Shown here piece by piece: positions 48,094-58,985 of a stretch of DNA of 64,000 bases. The position numbers and the translations under genes are program-made. The notes under the pieces are model-generated. The model was given only the letters and a program-made list of their open reading frames with translations, was not told where the DNA came from and searched no databases. The stretch is from Nectonema munidae (taxonomy: Eukaryota; Nematomorpha; Nectonematoida; Nectonematidae): positions 806,001 to 870,000 of the forward strand of contig JAUIRK010000673.1 of NCBI GenBank assembly GCA_030549495.1, in the 5' to 3' direction. Each line of letters begins with the position of its first letter. Position 1 is the stretch's first letter.

Positions 48094-48224
48094 GTGAATC
48101 CACTTGGGAGCCTATGTAGATGTGCGGCAGGATTTGACAGGGATTTGTTTCTTGAATGTCGTTTTCGCCTAAACGTTTTAGGGAGGGATAGTGATAGAAG
48201 CATTGTTTTGAGTCGGATACAGTA
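48094..48224 (-). repeat. 131-base copy of a phosphatase exon inside the gene's intron
   Basis: Bases 48094-48224 equal 53497-53627 with a single difference (cagggatttg versus caggggtttg), same orientation. The copied part encodes SDSKQCFYHYPSLKRLGEND up to LPHIYIGSQVDS and stops short of both splice sites of the source exon. The new flanks offer no convincing acceptor or donor at its edges, so it is probably not used as an exon. Confidence 0.93.
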
Positions 48225-49017
48225 AAGGAATTAGTTGTAAAAATACGGACAGTAAAGATCGTAGTAGTACTTACTACTTTTTTCCAGTGTATTTTTATTA
48301 ACGGAACTTAGGAACAAAGGAAATCTACTCCTATCCTCTTGGAGGATCCTCTTCTTAGCATTCGTTTGAGACGATGCGACAGTCTTGACTGTTGCTTCAA
48401 ACTTGCAAAAAATTCTGTCCGTTAAAACAATAAGAAAGGGAGACAAGTAGTTAACTCAGTTGACACTTCCCAAGATTCTTTAATAAACAAACAAATGTTG
48501 TACAAGTAATACCCTTTTATTCTTCTCGCCCTACCAAACGAATTTCAAGGATTTTCAATCAATGTTTCCCCGTTATACTGGTTGCTGACACTATAACAAA
48601 GGTTGTATCTTTTATGAAGGATTACGATCCAAGCTTACATACACTTTTTCAACTTGAAAAATACCACCCTTCCTTCTTGAGGTAAAAACGATTAAGGACT
48701 TAAACTATATAAAATCAATGATAGACGTAGAATATGGGATAAGGATTGAGTTGAAAACCAGAACGACTCATTTATAGAAAACTTCAAATTGATTCAAATA
48801 TATTTCAATAGATATTTTATCAAATTTCTCATCAGAAAACTTTAAATTGATTCAAATTAAAGAAAATAGAGATATTGAGTCGATTAAAATTCAGAATTTA
48901 TTATCTAATAGACGATTCGACCTAGATTGGCTAATAAGCTTATCTAATTTAGTTCGGTAGGAATATATACGTACAGAACAATAAAATCACCAAGAAACAA
49001 ACTACATCCATTAATAA
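48225..49017. other. Phosphatase intron, no gene seen
   Basis: A minus-strand frame at 48231-48446 begins MSPFLIVLTDRIFCKFEA; composition is slightly coding-like but nothing was recognised. Confidence 0.3.
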
Positions 49018-49542
49018 CCCATTATATCCTAGTGTCCACATATGTGTCATCAAAAAAACATCCAAATTTAGCCTTCAAAAAAAATCAAAACAGTTTTTAA
49101 ATGTTTTTCTAATTTTTATTCTGTTCCTTCACTATCACAAAAAGCAAAAAAATAAATATAATACTTGCTTTTATGTTACTCTTAGGCTCAAAAACTTTTT
49201 AAAGTTTTAATCTTTAAATAGTTGCTGAAATGCTTCGATAAAATGAAAGGTTTTCAAAAATATTTTTTCCTTTTTTTTAGTATTTGTGTTGAGCTAAAGA
49301 GCTATATAACACGATATAATGCCCAATTAATTTAAGCATTAAAGTTGCTCTCATTCACCCTAAAGAAAAATTAATTGTTCACAAATGTGCACACCAGGTG
49401 CACCCTGGTGTACACATGTGTGCACAACTCACTGATATACATCAGTTGATGATGATTCAATGTGTGTTGTCTTTTATAAAACTTTATTGATTTTATTGTA
49501 GCTTGCTGCTCTTGATTTTAATACCAAGTTGTTAGTAATATT

Positions 49543-49749
49543 ATGTATCGTAAAGGGGATTTGGTTAGTGCAAAAGCTTTTCTTTTTGATGATATGAAAG
49601 TTCCTTTGAAAGAAAGATGGAGTTATAATCGTTTTGGAAAGTCTTACAATTCTGCTAAAGTGTATGGAATAGTAAAAGAAGTCAACGCTTATGGTGTTCA
49701 TGTTACCTGGGAAGATGGAGATGACTTAATAATCCAGGCAAAAAAATAG
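49543..49749 (+). CDS. Small domain at the 5' side of piggyBac copy D
   Basis: Sixty-eight codons: MYRKGDLVSAKAFLFDDMKV, then GKSYNSAKVYGIVKEVNAYG and VHVTWEDGDD. The pattern (GD.V.A, W, K.YG.V.EV....V.W.DGD) suggests a small beta-barrel of SH3 or chromo-barrel kind; I recall similar leaders in some piggyBac-linked proteins. No partner sequence confirms it. Confidence 0.45.
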   Translation: MYRKGDLVSAKAFLFDDMKVPLKERWSYNRFGKSYNSAKVYGIVKEVNAYGVHVTWEDGDDLIIQAKK

Positions 49750-49819
49750 AAAAAGAAAATGATGAAGCAATTAAATTTTTAACAAAAAAAATATATTTTT
49801 TGGAAAACCATTTTCTCGC

Positions 49820-51535
49820 AGGTTATGTCGTTTGACCCGGACGAGAACCCCTGCCCAGACCCGGCTGAGGACCAGATCCAGTCGATCATTGACATCGCAT
49901 CATGTAAGAAACTGCTCTCCTCATTTACCACCTCAGCCAGGCTCAGGGCCCCCGTTGGGTTCAACCTTCCAGGTCACTGCCCCGCTTTTCAAGGCTCCAG
50001 TTGACCTACGACACAAGGGCACAATTAGCATTCTTGTCCAGGGATTTTTTAATCTTGTCCAGGCTCATAAGCAAACCCCCTTCCACTCCTTCGCCAGGTT
50101 CTCAGCACCGCCTAAGGAGCAGAAATCGTTCTTTACAAAGGAGGTTCTCCTGAGACTTGTCCAGTCTGGCGTACTGAAACAGGCGATTCGCCCTAGAATA
50201 GTCTCCCCGTGTTTCTTGGTTCCCAAGGCCAATGGGAAGACTCGTTTGGTGGCAGACTTTGGTTTCTCACGGGACCTCTTTGCCACGTCAGTTATCAAGC
50301 TCACGGCCCCCTTCCAGCTGCGCTACGTTCAGCTCTCATTCAAATGGGCCACCCGTCTGGATCTTACAGATGCGTTTTATGACATTAGAATCGAGAAGGA
50401 ATGGAGAAACTGCTTTTGTATCAAGTTAGGGGGAAAATTTGGCAGTTCACCAGGTTGCCAATGGGGGCGTGCTTTAGCCTAGCAGTCCTCCAAAGCGTGG
50501 TGGCACGTCTGCTAGGAACTTTCAAGGAAAGACTACCAGTGGAACAGCGTGCCCAATTCCGCTTTATCTTATACCTGGACGACTTCTTGATTTTGGGGGA
50601 GGACCGGGAATCCACAACGAAGATCACTACGGCCTTCACTCGGTTTCTGGAAGACGAATGCGGAATCCGCATAAACGTCAAGAAATCGATCCTCTCCCCC
50701 GTGCAGTCCATCGAGTTTCTCGGGGCTCAATTGCACATTCGTCCGCGGACGATGAGTGCTCAGGCCACCAGAGGCGAGAACCTCGCCATTCTATCTTTGG
50801 TTTTTTCTCTGAAGGATGTCCAGATTGCTTCAAAGAAGGTGACCCATTCCATGGAATCCATGGCTATGGTGCAATTCCAAATCTTCAAGGAGTGGATCGG
50901 GTTCTTTGGGAGCGTGGGTGACGGGCCGTCCGCAGGATCGTCCTCCGACTTGATGTGTTCCATGGCGTTACGGAGGGCATCTGTCGAGGCACTGGATGTT
51001 TCGAGCCATAGGAGGATCCTGGCTTGTTTGAACGACTTGCTGCCCAATTTTCGGATACAGCCTATGGCGACCATTGAATCGGAGTAGATCTTCCTGTTGG
51101 GCCAGAGTTATTGCTAGAAACTCCAAATCCGCAATATGCCAGTCTTGGTGAACCACCTGGATTGTCTAAGAGCCCTTCGAGGTGACAAATCCGAGGGCTT
51201 GCAAGAAGGCGTTGACGTAGACGGAATCTGCTGGTAAGGAGGGGGTGACGATGGTTGACATGATGTAAGGCACGGCGAGCTGGACCAGCTCGCTGTGCTC
51301 GGGCGCCTCATCCCAATTATATAGCGCCGAAATGATGCGAAATTTTCCTGGGAGTGTTGCCGTATAATAGTTGAGGATGCCCATAATCTTCTTGCGCCAT
51401 CGGAGGGGTACTTCGGCGACTCTTTGTGTCAGAAGGAAAGCGCAAAGCGCCCTAAGAAGAACCTCCTTTTTGCCATCCTGGACACCCATCGTCCGCGAAC
51501 AGTTGGGCCCCGAGAAACTTATGAATCCACATTAA
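49820..51535. mobile_element. Broken retroelement fossil (LTR/DIRS-type reverse transcriptase), two opposed pieces
   Basis: A GC-rich block unlike its AT-rich host. The plus strand from about 49830 to 50870 carries reverse transcriptase motifs (VPKANGKTRLVADF, RLDLTDAFYDIRIE, FILYLDDFLILGED). The minus strand from about 51530 to 50970 carries the region that normally follows in such elements (GILNYYTATLPGKF, IADLEFLAITLA), so two fragments meet in opposite orientation. No terminal repeats are recognised. It is broken in several places and appears old but clearly younger than the piggyBac it interrupts. Family between LTR and DIRS types not settled. Confidence 0.7.
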
Positions 51536-51584
51536 GTCGATAAAGTGGTGGTAGCCACATTTCACCAACCTTTTTTCTACGTTT

Positions 51585-51917
51585 ATGACATCTTCCTTCA
51601 TGCTGTATAAGATGGCAAACGACAACAAAGTCCTCGATTTACTGTGGTTTTTGAGAAGTGTTTCATCTTCCTATCTGAGCGATAAAAAAGCATGTATTAA
51701 TATTTTCCCGAGAAAATTTTTCAAAAAAGGCAAAGTGAGAGTAGATGAAAGTGTACGACTTCATGGAAGATCACACTGGCCAAAACAGATGGACAAAGTG
51801 AGATGTGCTGTTTCTTCATGTGCAAGGCGAACCAGAGTGATATGTGAAACTTGTGATGTGACTTTATGCATTGACAGTGGACATTTTAAACTCTTCCATA
51901 CTTCAAAATTGTGCTAA
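51585..51917 (+). CDS. C-terminal Cys-rich end of piggyBac copy D
   Basis: An open frame of 110 codons ending in RLHGRSHWPKQMDKVRCAVS, then SCARRTRVICETCDVTLCID and FHTSKLC. This is the CxxC...CxxC...C...FH arrangement closing many piggyBac transposases. The upstream part contains LLWFLRSVSSSYL. Remnant only. Confidence 0.75.
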   Translation: MTSSFMLYKMANDNKVLDLLWFLRSVSSSYLSDKKACINIFPRKFFKKGKVRVDESVRLHGRSHWPKQMDKVRCAVSSCARRTRVICETCDVTLCIDSGHFKLFHTSKLC

Positions 51918-52367
51918 TGTTTTTAAGATTAAATAAAATTGTATTATCGCTTTTATAACATTATCTTTTCTAAATTTGATAGATTGAAAACTTCCTAGCG
52001 TGCACATATGTGTACACCCGTTTGTCAAAAAACTAAAAACGGTATTAAATTTTACAAAAGAAATTTTGGCTATTGACATCAAATGAGTAATATTACAAAA
52101 AAGAGAATTAAGATTTTTTATCTAATTCCATGGTTGGGCATTAATGGGTAAACACAACAGAACACACTCCTTTAGAAGAAAAGTCAAAGAATCTCGCAGA
52201 CTCAGCTTGGAAAAGGATGAATAAGGCGCCAAATTTCGTAGGATTGATGAAACGGTTGCCATAATTGTGATACACTTAGAGAAGGGTATAAAATAATATG
52301 ATGCTCATAAAGTAATGCGTTCTACCAAAACAAGAGAGTTGTAAAGAATAAAGTGTATGCAGCGTAC

Positions 52368-52491
52368 TTGTAGGCGTCGTCCAGGGAGCAGCGCATATGC
52401 TTCATGACGTAGGCGATCACGATGGAAGGAGAACGCGAAATTCCAGCGTGGCAATGCACGAGAACAGCGCTCTTATTGCATTTCGCTCTAT
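52368..52491 (-). CDS. DUSP8/16-type MAP kinase phosphatase, active-site exon
   Basis: Acceptor cttatttag, donor TACAA|GTACGC. It reads RAKCNKSAVLVHCHAGISRS then PSIVIAYVMKHMRCSLDDAY. HCHAGISRS is the HCxxGxxRS cysteine phosphatase P-loop (catalytic Cys, phosphate-binding Arg), with AGISRSP typical of MAP kinase phosphatases. All catalytic residues are intact. Phases fit both neighbours (FI|DRAKC and DDAYK|IVKSK). The protein should remove phosphate from Thr and Tyr of JNK/p38-type kinases, by analogy with DUSP8/16. Confidence 0.96.
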
Positions 52492-53264
52492 CTAAATAAG
52501 GAAACGTTTAAAAGCTGTGTTGCCTCGCAATTCAACATATCGTAAATACGCTTCTTAAGCACCTCAGATTGGGTCGCTTCAAAGTTCAGATGGGGACATA
52601 TCCGGTTCACATTTCTCATCTCATAGTTCCTTTAACTTGCAAATCTGAATCGAATGCCCGTCTGGATAGAATTTAAGATAGATAAATATTCATTGTTTCA
52701 TTTGTGCGAAATCTCTAAATACTCTTCCAAATTGAGCAATTTCTACACAAATAAACACATGATGTCACGCTAATATGGAATAACTAATTTCGTGATATCC
52801 GGCCCTTATTTGATATAAGTGGATGTCATTCGATTTCTCCACGTTATGGGTTGGAAGCACGAATCAGATTTTCGTTGGAGTTGAGCCATCTCTATCGGGG
52901 TTAATGTTTTACTTACGAGTTTAAAATTCACGGAACCGCAATCTCCTTTAATTCAAAATTCAGTATCAAATTCAAAGTAAATTCGAACTAATCTTCTAAA
53001 TTAGCTCATTCAAAAAAATTCCCCAGAATCTGTTTTGCAGTCAATGGGAATTAGAAAGCTATTAATCAAAAAGACCTTCATTCTATGTAATAGAAAGGCA
53101 CAAATTAGAAAGTGCTCTGCTGAAAAAGAAAGTTTTCTAAAAGCACCTCACTTACTTCAACACGCAAAACCGTTTGAGGTTGAAATAATGGTTGACGCGC
53201 GTGTGTGAAGAAGTAGGAATGAAGTAATGCTAGGATGCGGGACAACGAATAAAAAGCTTCGTAC
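52492..53264. other. Phosphatase intron, no gene seen
   Basis: No element or RNA recognised. Confidence 0.4.
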
Positions 53265-53412
53265 CGATGAAAGCGAGCGCAGAGGGCAGCCAAGAGAGCA
53301 GGTCGTCGTTGTGTGAGTCAAGTATGGGGACGCGGAGAAAATGGTCTTCTCGGATCTGGCGGGGCTTAGGATGTTGCACGCTGGCATTCAACACGTAGGA
53401 AATGTTCAACTT
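53265..53412 (-). CDS. DUSP8/16-type MAP kinase phosphatase, exon with the general-acid Asp
   Basis: Acceptor cttgatggcgtag, donor ATCG|GTACGA. It reads KLNISYVLNASVQHPKPRQI then REDHFLRVPILDSHNDDLLS and WLPSALAFI. NISYVLNAS, FLRVPI.D and the helix to FI match the family; the Asp in VPILDSHNDD is at the position of the general acid loop. The exon starts in phase 0 after DSATLE and ends with one base that completes Asp with the next exon. Confidence 0.95.
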
Positions 53413-53476
53413 CTACGCCATCAAGTTACAAAATAAGTCAATGAAGAAAAGAGGAGTAGTAAAGCTGTACTCCTAC

Positions 53477-53656
53477 CTCAAGGGTGGCACTGTCCAGTGA
53501 ATCCACTTGGGAGCCTATGTAGATGTGCGGCAGGATTTGACAGGGGTTTGTTTCTTGAATGTCGTTTTCGCCTAAACGTTTTAGGGAGGGATAGTGATAG
53601 AAGCATTGTTTTGAGTCGGATACAGTATAGAGCAGGCTGCCCAGCCCGTGGCCCAT
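53477..53656 (-). CDS. DUSP8/16-type MAP kinase phosphatase, exon starting the catalytic domain
   Basis: Acceptor cattctgtctgcag, donor CTTGAG|GTAGGA. It reads GSLLYTVSDSKQCFYHYPSL then KRLGENDIQETNPCQILPHI and YIGSQVDSLDSATLE. NPCQILPHIYIGSQ.D corresponds to .P.RILPHLYLGSQ.D, the first strand of the DUSP catalytic fold. The codon after the acceptor is ATG, but initiation here is not assumed: family members normally carry an N-terminal rhodanese (CH2) domain encoded upstream, which I could not locate. Confidence 0.88.
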
Positions 53657-54939
53657 CTGCAGACAGAATGGCTCCCAGACACTTGTTTAAGACACTTAAA
53701 CCTCAAAGATCGAAACACTGAGCTTAGCCGTTCACTAGTGTTGAAAAATAACCCAAAATTATTAAACCTCTTTGTTAACATAAAAATTTTTCAAAACCTA
53801 TTTTGATATATACTACATATATTTATGTAAACATAAATAAAACGTCAGGCATGTATGATGAGGGTAATTGAAGGGTTATCTTTTATATCTCAAGCATTTA
53901 TAAATTATATCTCTTCAAGGCTGGGAAGTCGAGGTTCAAACTTCCGCCTCCTGAAAATTTGAATGTTCCGACTCCGACTCCTGCTTGTATTAACATAAAA
54001 CATTCTTAAATATTTTGGTATTTATCAAACAGAATAACACTTCATTACTACCACAATCTTCAAGCTAGTTTCACGGTTTCTAAATTCTCCATGACTAAGT
54101 TATGCGTCTTTTGGCTTTTTTATATTATATTGAAAATAGATAAATTGATTATTTATTATATATTATTATAACAGATATTACCAATTTGAATAAAAATATT
54201 TTAAAAAATAATTTTTAAAGAAAAAATCTAGAAAATGAAATATCTAGTACAAATCTTCAATTGTATCCAAATAAAAAAAGACATTAATGTTATATATTAA
54301 AACTAGAATAGCCGATATTTTGTATACCTTTGTTGGCGATAGTGTAGAATTCGACACCATGAAATATTTTTTGTTAAATAGAAAAAAACATTGAATTTAA
54401 GGTAATTTATTTACAAATAACTGGGAATACCATTTTTATATTTTTTTACACTTTTTACAGATAGCATAAACCATAAAAACAAAACTATGTAAAATAAATG
54501 AATATGATAAAGGAATAAGAAAGGATAAGACATCTTTTTTGCATATGGAAAAAGGAATGATTGATGGGTACAAGTGTTTATTACGGTCAAATGAAAGAGT
54601 AAGATTTTAGATTATTATTTATCATGTAAAATTATATACATCTGTGATGCGCATACATGTTGATTATACCAATAACTAATTCTATAGAAACTTTAGTTTT
54701 TAACATTTGTAGTTTTTATAATTTATGAGTGGAAAAAATACTATAAAAATATATTCAAAATCTACAAATATAAACGGCATTATTGTATAAAACATAAAAT
54801 AGTATAATGATAAAAGAGAATTCTTATAAAAATTTTAAACAAACTTTAAAAAGTAGGAAAAAAACAGAAAAAATTATTGAAAGTTAATTTGGATTATACT
54901 CTTTTCCATCCATCGCAAGATTACAGTTAAAAAACATTT
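53657..54939. other. AT-rich stretch with a dispersed-repeat remnant
   Basis: At 53915-54000 the block with 'ccgactccgactcctgc' is a repeat remnant; a related inverted piece ('ggagttggtgtcggattttt') is at 58106-58127. Nothing else supported. Confidence 0.4.
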
Positions 54940-55860
54940 ATCTGTAAAAATTAATTAAATGAAGCATGGCAATTGAATTGATTCCTTCTTTAATTACTTC
55001 CAAAGTTGATTTCCAAAGTGGAGTTTCTTGTGGAGAGAAGCTGCTTAAATTAACTTTTAATTTTTGAGAACTTTTGTCATTAAGAAAAAGCTTTATTTTT
55101 TGGGTTTTATGTATAGCAGCAGCATTGCCCATAATAATCCAAAAAACTTTATCATTTCCATGTAGCTAGCTGTTCCGCAAGTTCTCCTTAAAATTTAAAA
55201 AATTCAGAGTTGATGGAAGTTATAGGCTTTATAATGTAAAACCTTCATACAGTTAATTGCTAAGAGAAGCGTAGTGTTCTTGAATCTTTTGTTAGGTATA
55301 ACAGTTATAGCTCGTTTACCTTTCTTTGACCTCGCATATGATCTCGTAGGATGAAAGTTAAAAGCCGATTCATCTAAAAATATATACAAGCTGTGGTCTT
55401 TTGGAGCATTTCTTGTCATGAACAAAGCGTATTCTTGTCTTATATACTCCTTTCCACGTTGAAATTGACAGCTTAAATTTCCATGCAAAACTTTTTTAAT
55501 GTAAGTTTAATTTTATTCACTAGTGGATTGATTGTGAATAGAAGGTAAACTTGATTCAAAGTTATATTTGACTTTTAGCTTCTCTTTTATTTCCTGTGAT
55601 GTGATTGTAGGCATTTTTTGGACGAGTTTCTCAATATAATTCAGTTTTTCATCCTCAAATGAACTTAATTTATGCACACTATGTTTTTTAACTACTCTAT
55701 CATTTTCACTATTACAATAAACTATGGACTTGGCTCATGGGTATTTTAAAAATAAAATGTCAACAGAATCTTTCATGCACAAACCATCTTCAAACAAGAA
55801 GTCTAGAAGTTTTTCCAGTTGAAATACTTTCACGTATTCTAAGAAGTGTGGAAAAGATAA
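54940..55860 (-). mobile_element. Decayed Tc1/mariner-like (IS630-type) transposase
   Basis: The 55204-55488 frame reads RNAPKDHSLYIFLDESAFNF then HPTRSYARSKKGKRAITVIP, matching FLDESGFNL..R..GRA.KG.RA. The 54938-55132 frame follows with IIMGNAAAIHKTQKIKLFLN and LSSFSPQETPLW, matching MDNA..H.....I and LPPYSPQLNPIE. Upstream minus-strand codons around 55840-55700 resemble a helix-turn-helix (LLDFLFEDGLCMKDSVDIL). Two breaks or more. No inverted ends found. Confidence 0.75.
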
Positions 55861-55922
55861 TAAAGCTGAAAGATATTTTATGTGAAGGAAAATCAAAGAG
55901 ACAAAAAAGATCAAAGCACTAA

Positions 55923-56819
55923 CTAACTGCCGCTTTATACACTTGATTTAATGGAAACGATAAGTATACATTTACCAATTTCACTTTTGTAAACGTCAGA
56001 GACTTTTGTGGAATTCATTTTAGTCGAGATTAATCCAAGAAATGTTCAAAATAATTCTTTTATTTTCACGTAATTTGATTGGTTAAATCCAGTCTAAGTT
56101 ATGGATGTCGGAACGTCATGCTTAAAAATTATCGTACGGATAGTGAAAAAATAGTATCTGATACTCGCCTGATAACATATTTCAGTGGATAAAATTTTTA
56201 TGATTTATTATTTCTTAAGTTTTACCTAAAACACTCAAACAAAATTTTCAGCTCATGCTCGATTCCATTATTACATTTCAATTTTTACGCAATTTCGTGT
56301 GTTTTATAAGACATATTTTAGATAAAAAATTAAGCAACGTAGGCTATCACTCGTTAATCGAAAGCTTTTTATACAATCAGATCAAATAGATCGCTTTCTA
56401 ACCCTAACCCTGGCGTGACAAAAAGATATAACGTAGTGCGCAAGAGATCTAAAGAGTTTGAATCAGATGGAGCCTAAAGAGGATAAAATATGTTTACATG
56501 ATGAGGGATAAAATGGTCTTATATGTAGTGATGGTGGCAAGGCTTTTTTTACTGTTTTGATACCGCGATGCAAATTGAAAAAATATGTGGAAAGAGATGG
56601 GATCATCTCATATTTCATTTATTATATTATATACACATAAGAAAAAGGGTGTGCTAAATTGTGTGCTTAAACTCGGAGAAGAATTCACATCGGGAGACAA
56701 GATGAAAATTTTTTAAAGCTCTTTCAAATTCATAAATGGGAACTAAATACTTGTGATTATAAATTAGTTAGGGTTATATGATGGCAACAACGGATAATAT
56801 AAACGTTTTACTTATGGAA
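55923..56819. other. AT-rich stretch, no gene seen
   Basis: Nothing recognised. Confidence 0.3.
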
Positions 56820-57341
56820 CTTTCGATCGTCCATTCTTTTCAACAAATACAAAGCATAAACCATGCAAATTTTATAAAGAGGAATTCATTGATATGTCTG
56901 TGATTCAATATTGAAACTAAAAGAGAAGAAGAACAACGTTTCACTGGCTATGTTTTGGAATCGCAGAGTACCTTAATTTGTGTGAAAAGCTATTTTAATT
57001 TTCCTACATGACATCAGTCTGCCAGGCATTTTCTGTGATGGCAAATATAAAATCTAAACAAAGAAATAGACTTCCTCCACTTGAAGATAATATGAAAGTA
57101 GCAGTATCAAATATTTGAGCTGATATAAGGAGTGTGCGTTGTAATCATCAATATCATATCTCAACCTATTAATTTTTCACTGTTTATTCTACCTTTTTAT
57201 CCACTAATTTTGTTCACCATTCTTTACATGTTGTAAATTTTAATTTAGTCTCTTTTATGATTTTTAGCAAAATAAAGTGTCACAAAGTTGTATACAGTTC
57301 ACCAAATGTTAAGGAGGGGTAAAAAAGGTTGGAAACCACAG
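56820..57341 (+). mobile_element. 3' end of a hAT (Charlie/ZBED-like) transposon
   Basis: Decayed plus-strand codons near 57008-57120 read SVCQAFSVMANIKSKQRNRL then PPLEDNMKVAVS, matching the hAT C-terminal region FS.LT.IKSK.RNRL..EDDLRV. The sequence ends ...GGTTGGAAACCACAG at 57341, whose complement CTGTGGTTTCCAACC is a Charlie-type terminus. 5' truncated. Confidence 0.7.
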
Positions 57342-58256
57342 GCTCAACCCTTTAAGGCTGAAAGCATAACAGCGCAAAATAAAAATGGTCACTTTTTACA
57401 GATCTTGAAAATTAGTCATCTGCGTATCCCTTACACTGACTTTTTAAGTCTTTAAGGAGATGAATTACATTTTATGGGACACTAGTATCTGGTTGGACTG
57501 AAAGAGTGATACTGAAATAACCGTGCCAAGTGGTAAACTTGATAGCTATGTGGGGAAACAACTTGGATGTCTTGGATTTATAAACTATAGAACTATAAGT
57601 GTACCTTTTTCCTGTGATCACTTTCTTAACCGATTAAAGAAAGACCTGAGTCGAGAATTATCGACTCTACAAAAATGTCTGCGTTCATAAATGCTTTTTA
57701 TCTTCTGCTTTACAGTAGATATCGTCTGATTAATCTGGTCGTTAAAAAGGAAACACTCACTCAGTCTCAAATAAATAGTACTTGTATTTGTCGCACATAT
57801 TACACTAATAATGGGGGCCAATAAAAATATACTCCAAAATGAAAGTATACAAGCGAAATTATTGCGCGTTGTATTACTTTTGATGAATTGAAGGAGGATT
57901 CAGTTCCTTCTTAAGACAATGTCGGGCAAAACACATCCAGTACGTAGAACCAAAGTTGGAAATCCTATAACAAAATTTAAAAGTCGGATTCTTTCAAAAA
58001 AATTTTACAAAATAAGTTTAATCTTTGTAAGCAAGTGGAGGGATCGTTCGTTAGTCGAAAGTGGAAATGAGCGATGCGTTTTAAATATTTTGAATTTATA
58101 AGTATTTGGAGTTGGTGTCGGATTTTTGCAGGTACTTGGAGCCGGAGCTGCATATTTTCCCTGTGACTGTGCAGCAGCCGTTCATACTGCGATTAAAAGT
58201 ATTGAATTCAACTTTAGTGGCAGAATGTATGATACAAGAGAGCATGTTTCTCTTAC
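57342..58256. other. Stretch without a supported gene
   Basis: Short open frames at 57618-57821 and 57919-58101 have no recognisable features. The block at 58095-58130 is the 'ggagttggtgtcgg' repeat remnant. Confidence 0.3.
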
Positions 58257-58413
58257 CTGCAAAAGTAGAGTGAGAAAAAGAGAAGGATTTGAAACAACAA
58301 GGTCGAGAAATCGCGCCTACTTCAGCAGAAGAAATGAGAGAACTTGTGGCATTGGAAGTGTGGATCGAGGTCAGGGGAAGTGAAGAACGCAACTCCAGGG
58401 AGCGAGTCGTCAT
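58257..58413 (-). CDS. Candidate first coding exon, gene unknown
   Basis: A GC-richer minus-strand frame starts ATG at 58413 (MTTRSLELRSSLPLTSIHTS), stays open for 52 codons and meets a consensus donor TTTGCAG|GTAAGAG. It lies upstream of the phosphatase exons on the same strand, but its phase (1) does not fit the 53.6-kb exon directly and it shows no rhodanese motif. It may be an upstream phosphatase exon or belong to another gene. Confidence 0.35.
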
Positions 58414-58677
58414 CGTGACTTACTTAGCCGGAGCAGACTTCATTCTCTTGTGTTTCAAGCTTTCCTGAACAATTTCAACAAATCATATTTTACCAGACTG
58501 ACAAAAGATACTAAATATTTACACGAAAATACTCAGTCAGAGAGAAATTTTAAAATGATCAAGCAGATTAATTTTTTTAATTATATTTATTTATTCAATT
58601 AAGTGTACAACCCAATGATTCTGCTAATTACAAAAAATATAAATATATATAGATTAGGGAATCAGATCCAAGAGAGC

Positions 58678-58985
58678 GGGGGGGGGGGGGGGGGGATTGA
58701 TGTAATTTCAACGGGGTGGAGAAGCCTTTCGCTAGACCAAAATTTCTCATAGTTGTTTGTTTTATGAATTATAATAATCGATGTCAATAAATATAGAGTT
58801 TCAAAAAGTTGAGTTTCAGAGAGAAATTCTTTTTCTCTCTTCGGGGGGATTGATGTGATTTCAACGGGGTGGAGAAGCATTTCGCTAGATCAAAATTTCT
58901 CATAGTTGTTTGTTTTATGAATTAAAATCGATGTCAATAAATATAGAGTTTCAAAAAGTTGAGTTTCAGAGAGAAATTCTTTTAA
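58678..58985. repeat. Poly-G run and a two-copy tandem duplication of about 150 bases
   Basis: An 18-G run (58678-58695) leads into a unit with 'tttcaacggggtggagaag' that is repeated from 58843 with few changes (second copy about three bases shorter). Both contain 'gagtttcaaaaagttgagtt'. Non-coding. Confidence 0.9.

Larger units (their letters stand above)
49018..52151 (+). mobile_element. piggyBac-like transposon, copy D, split by another insertion
   Basis: Outer ends are approximate: CCCATTATATCC at 49018 and, complemented, CCCATTAATGCC at 52151. Related 'cacatatgtg' motifs lie near 49040 and 52000, and a long palindrome sits near 49385-49420. Plus-strand coding parts remain on either side of a GC-rich retroelement piece (about 49820-51535). 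Much of the DDE core is not readable. It lies in the large phosphatase intron. Confidence 0.6.

Noticed and set aside
55737-55922. Plus-strand frame with an F-box-like FPVEILSRILR
   Set aside because: The opposite strand reads as the helix-turn-helix of the adjacent Tc1/mariner-like transposase; no further F-box features.
56396-56412. CTAACCCTAACCC, telomere-like
   Set aside because: Only two units in an internal AT-rich region, well within chance.
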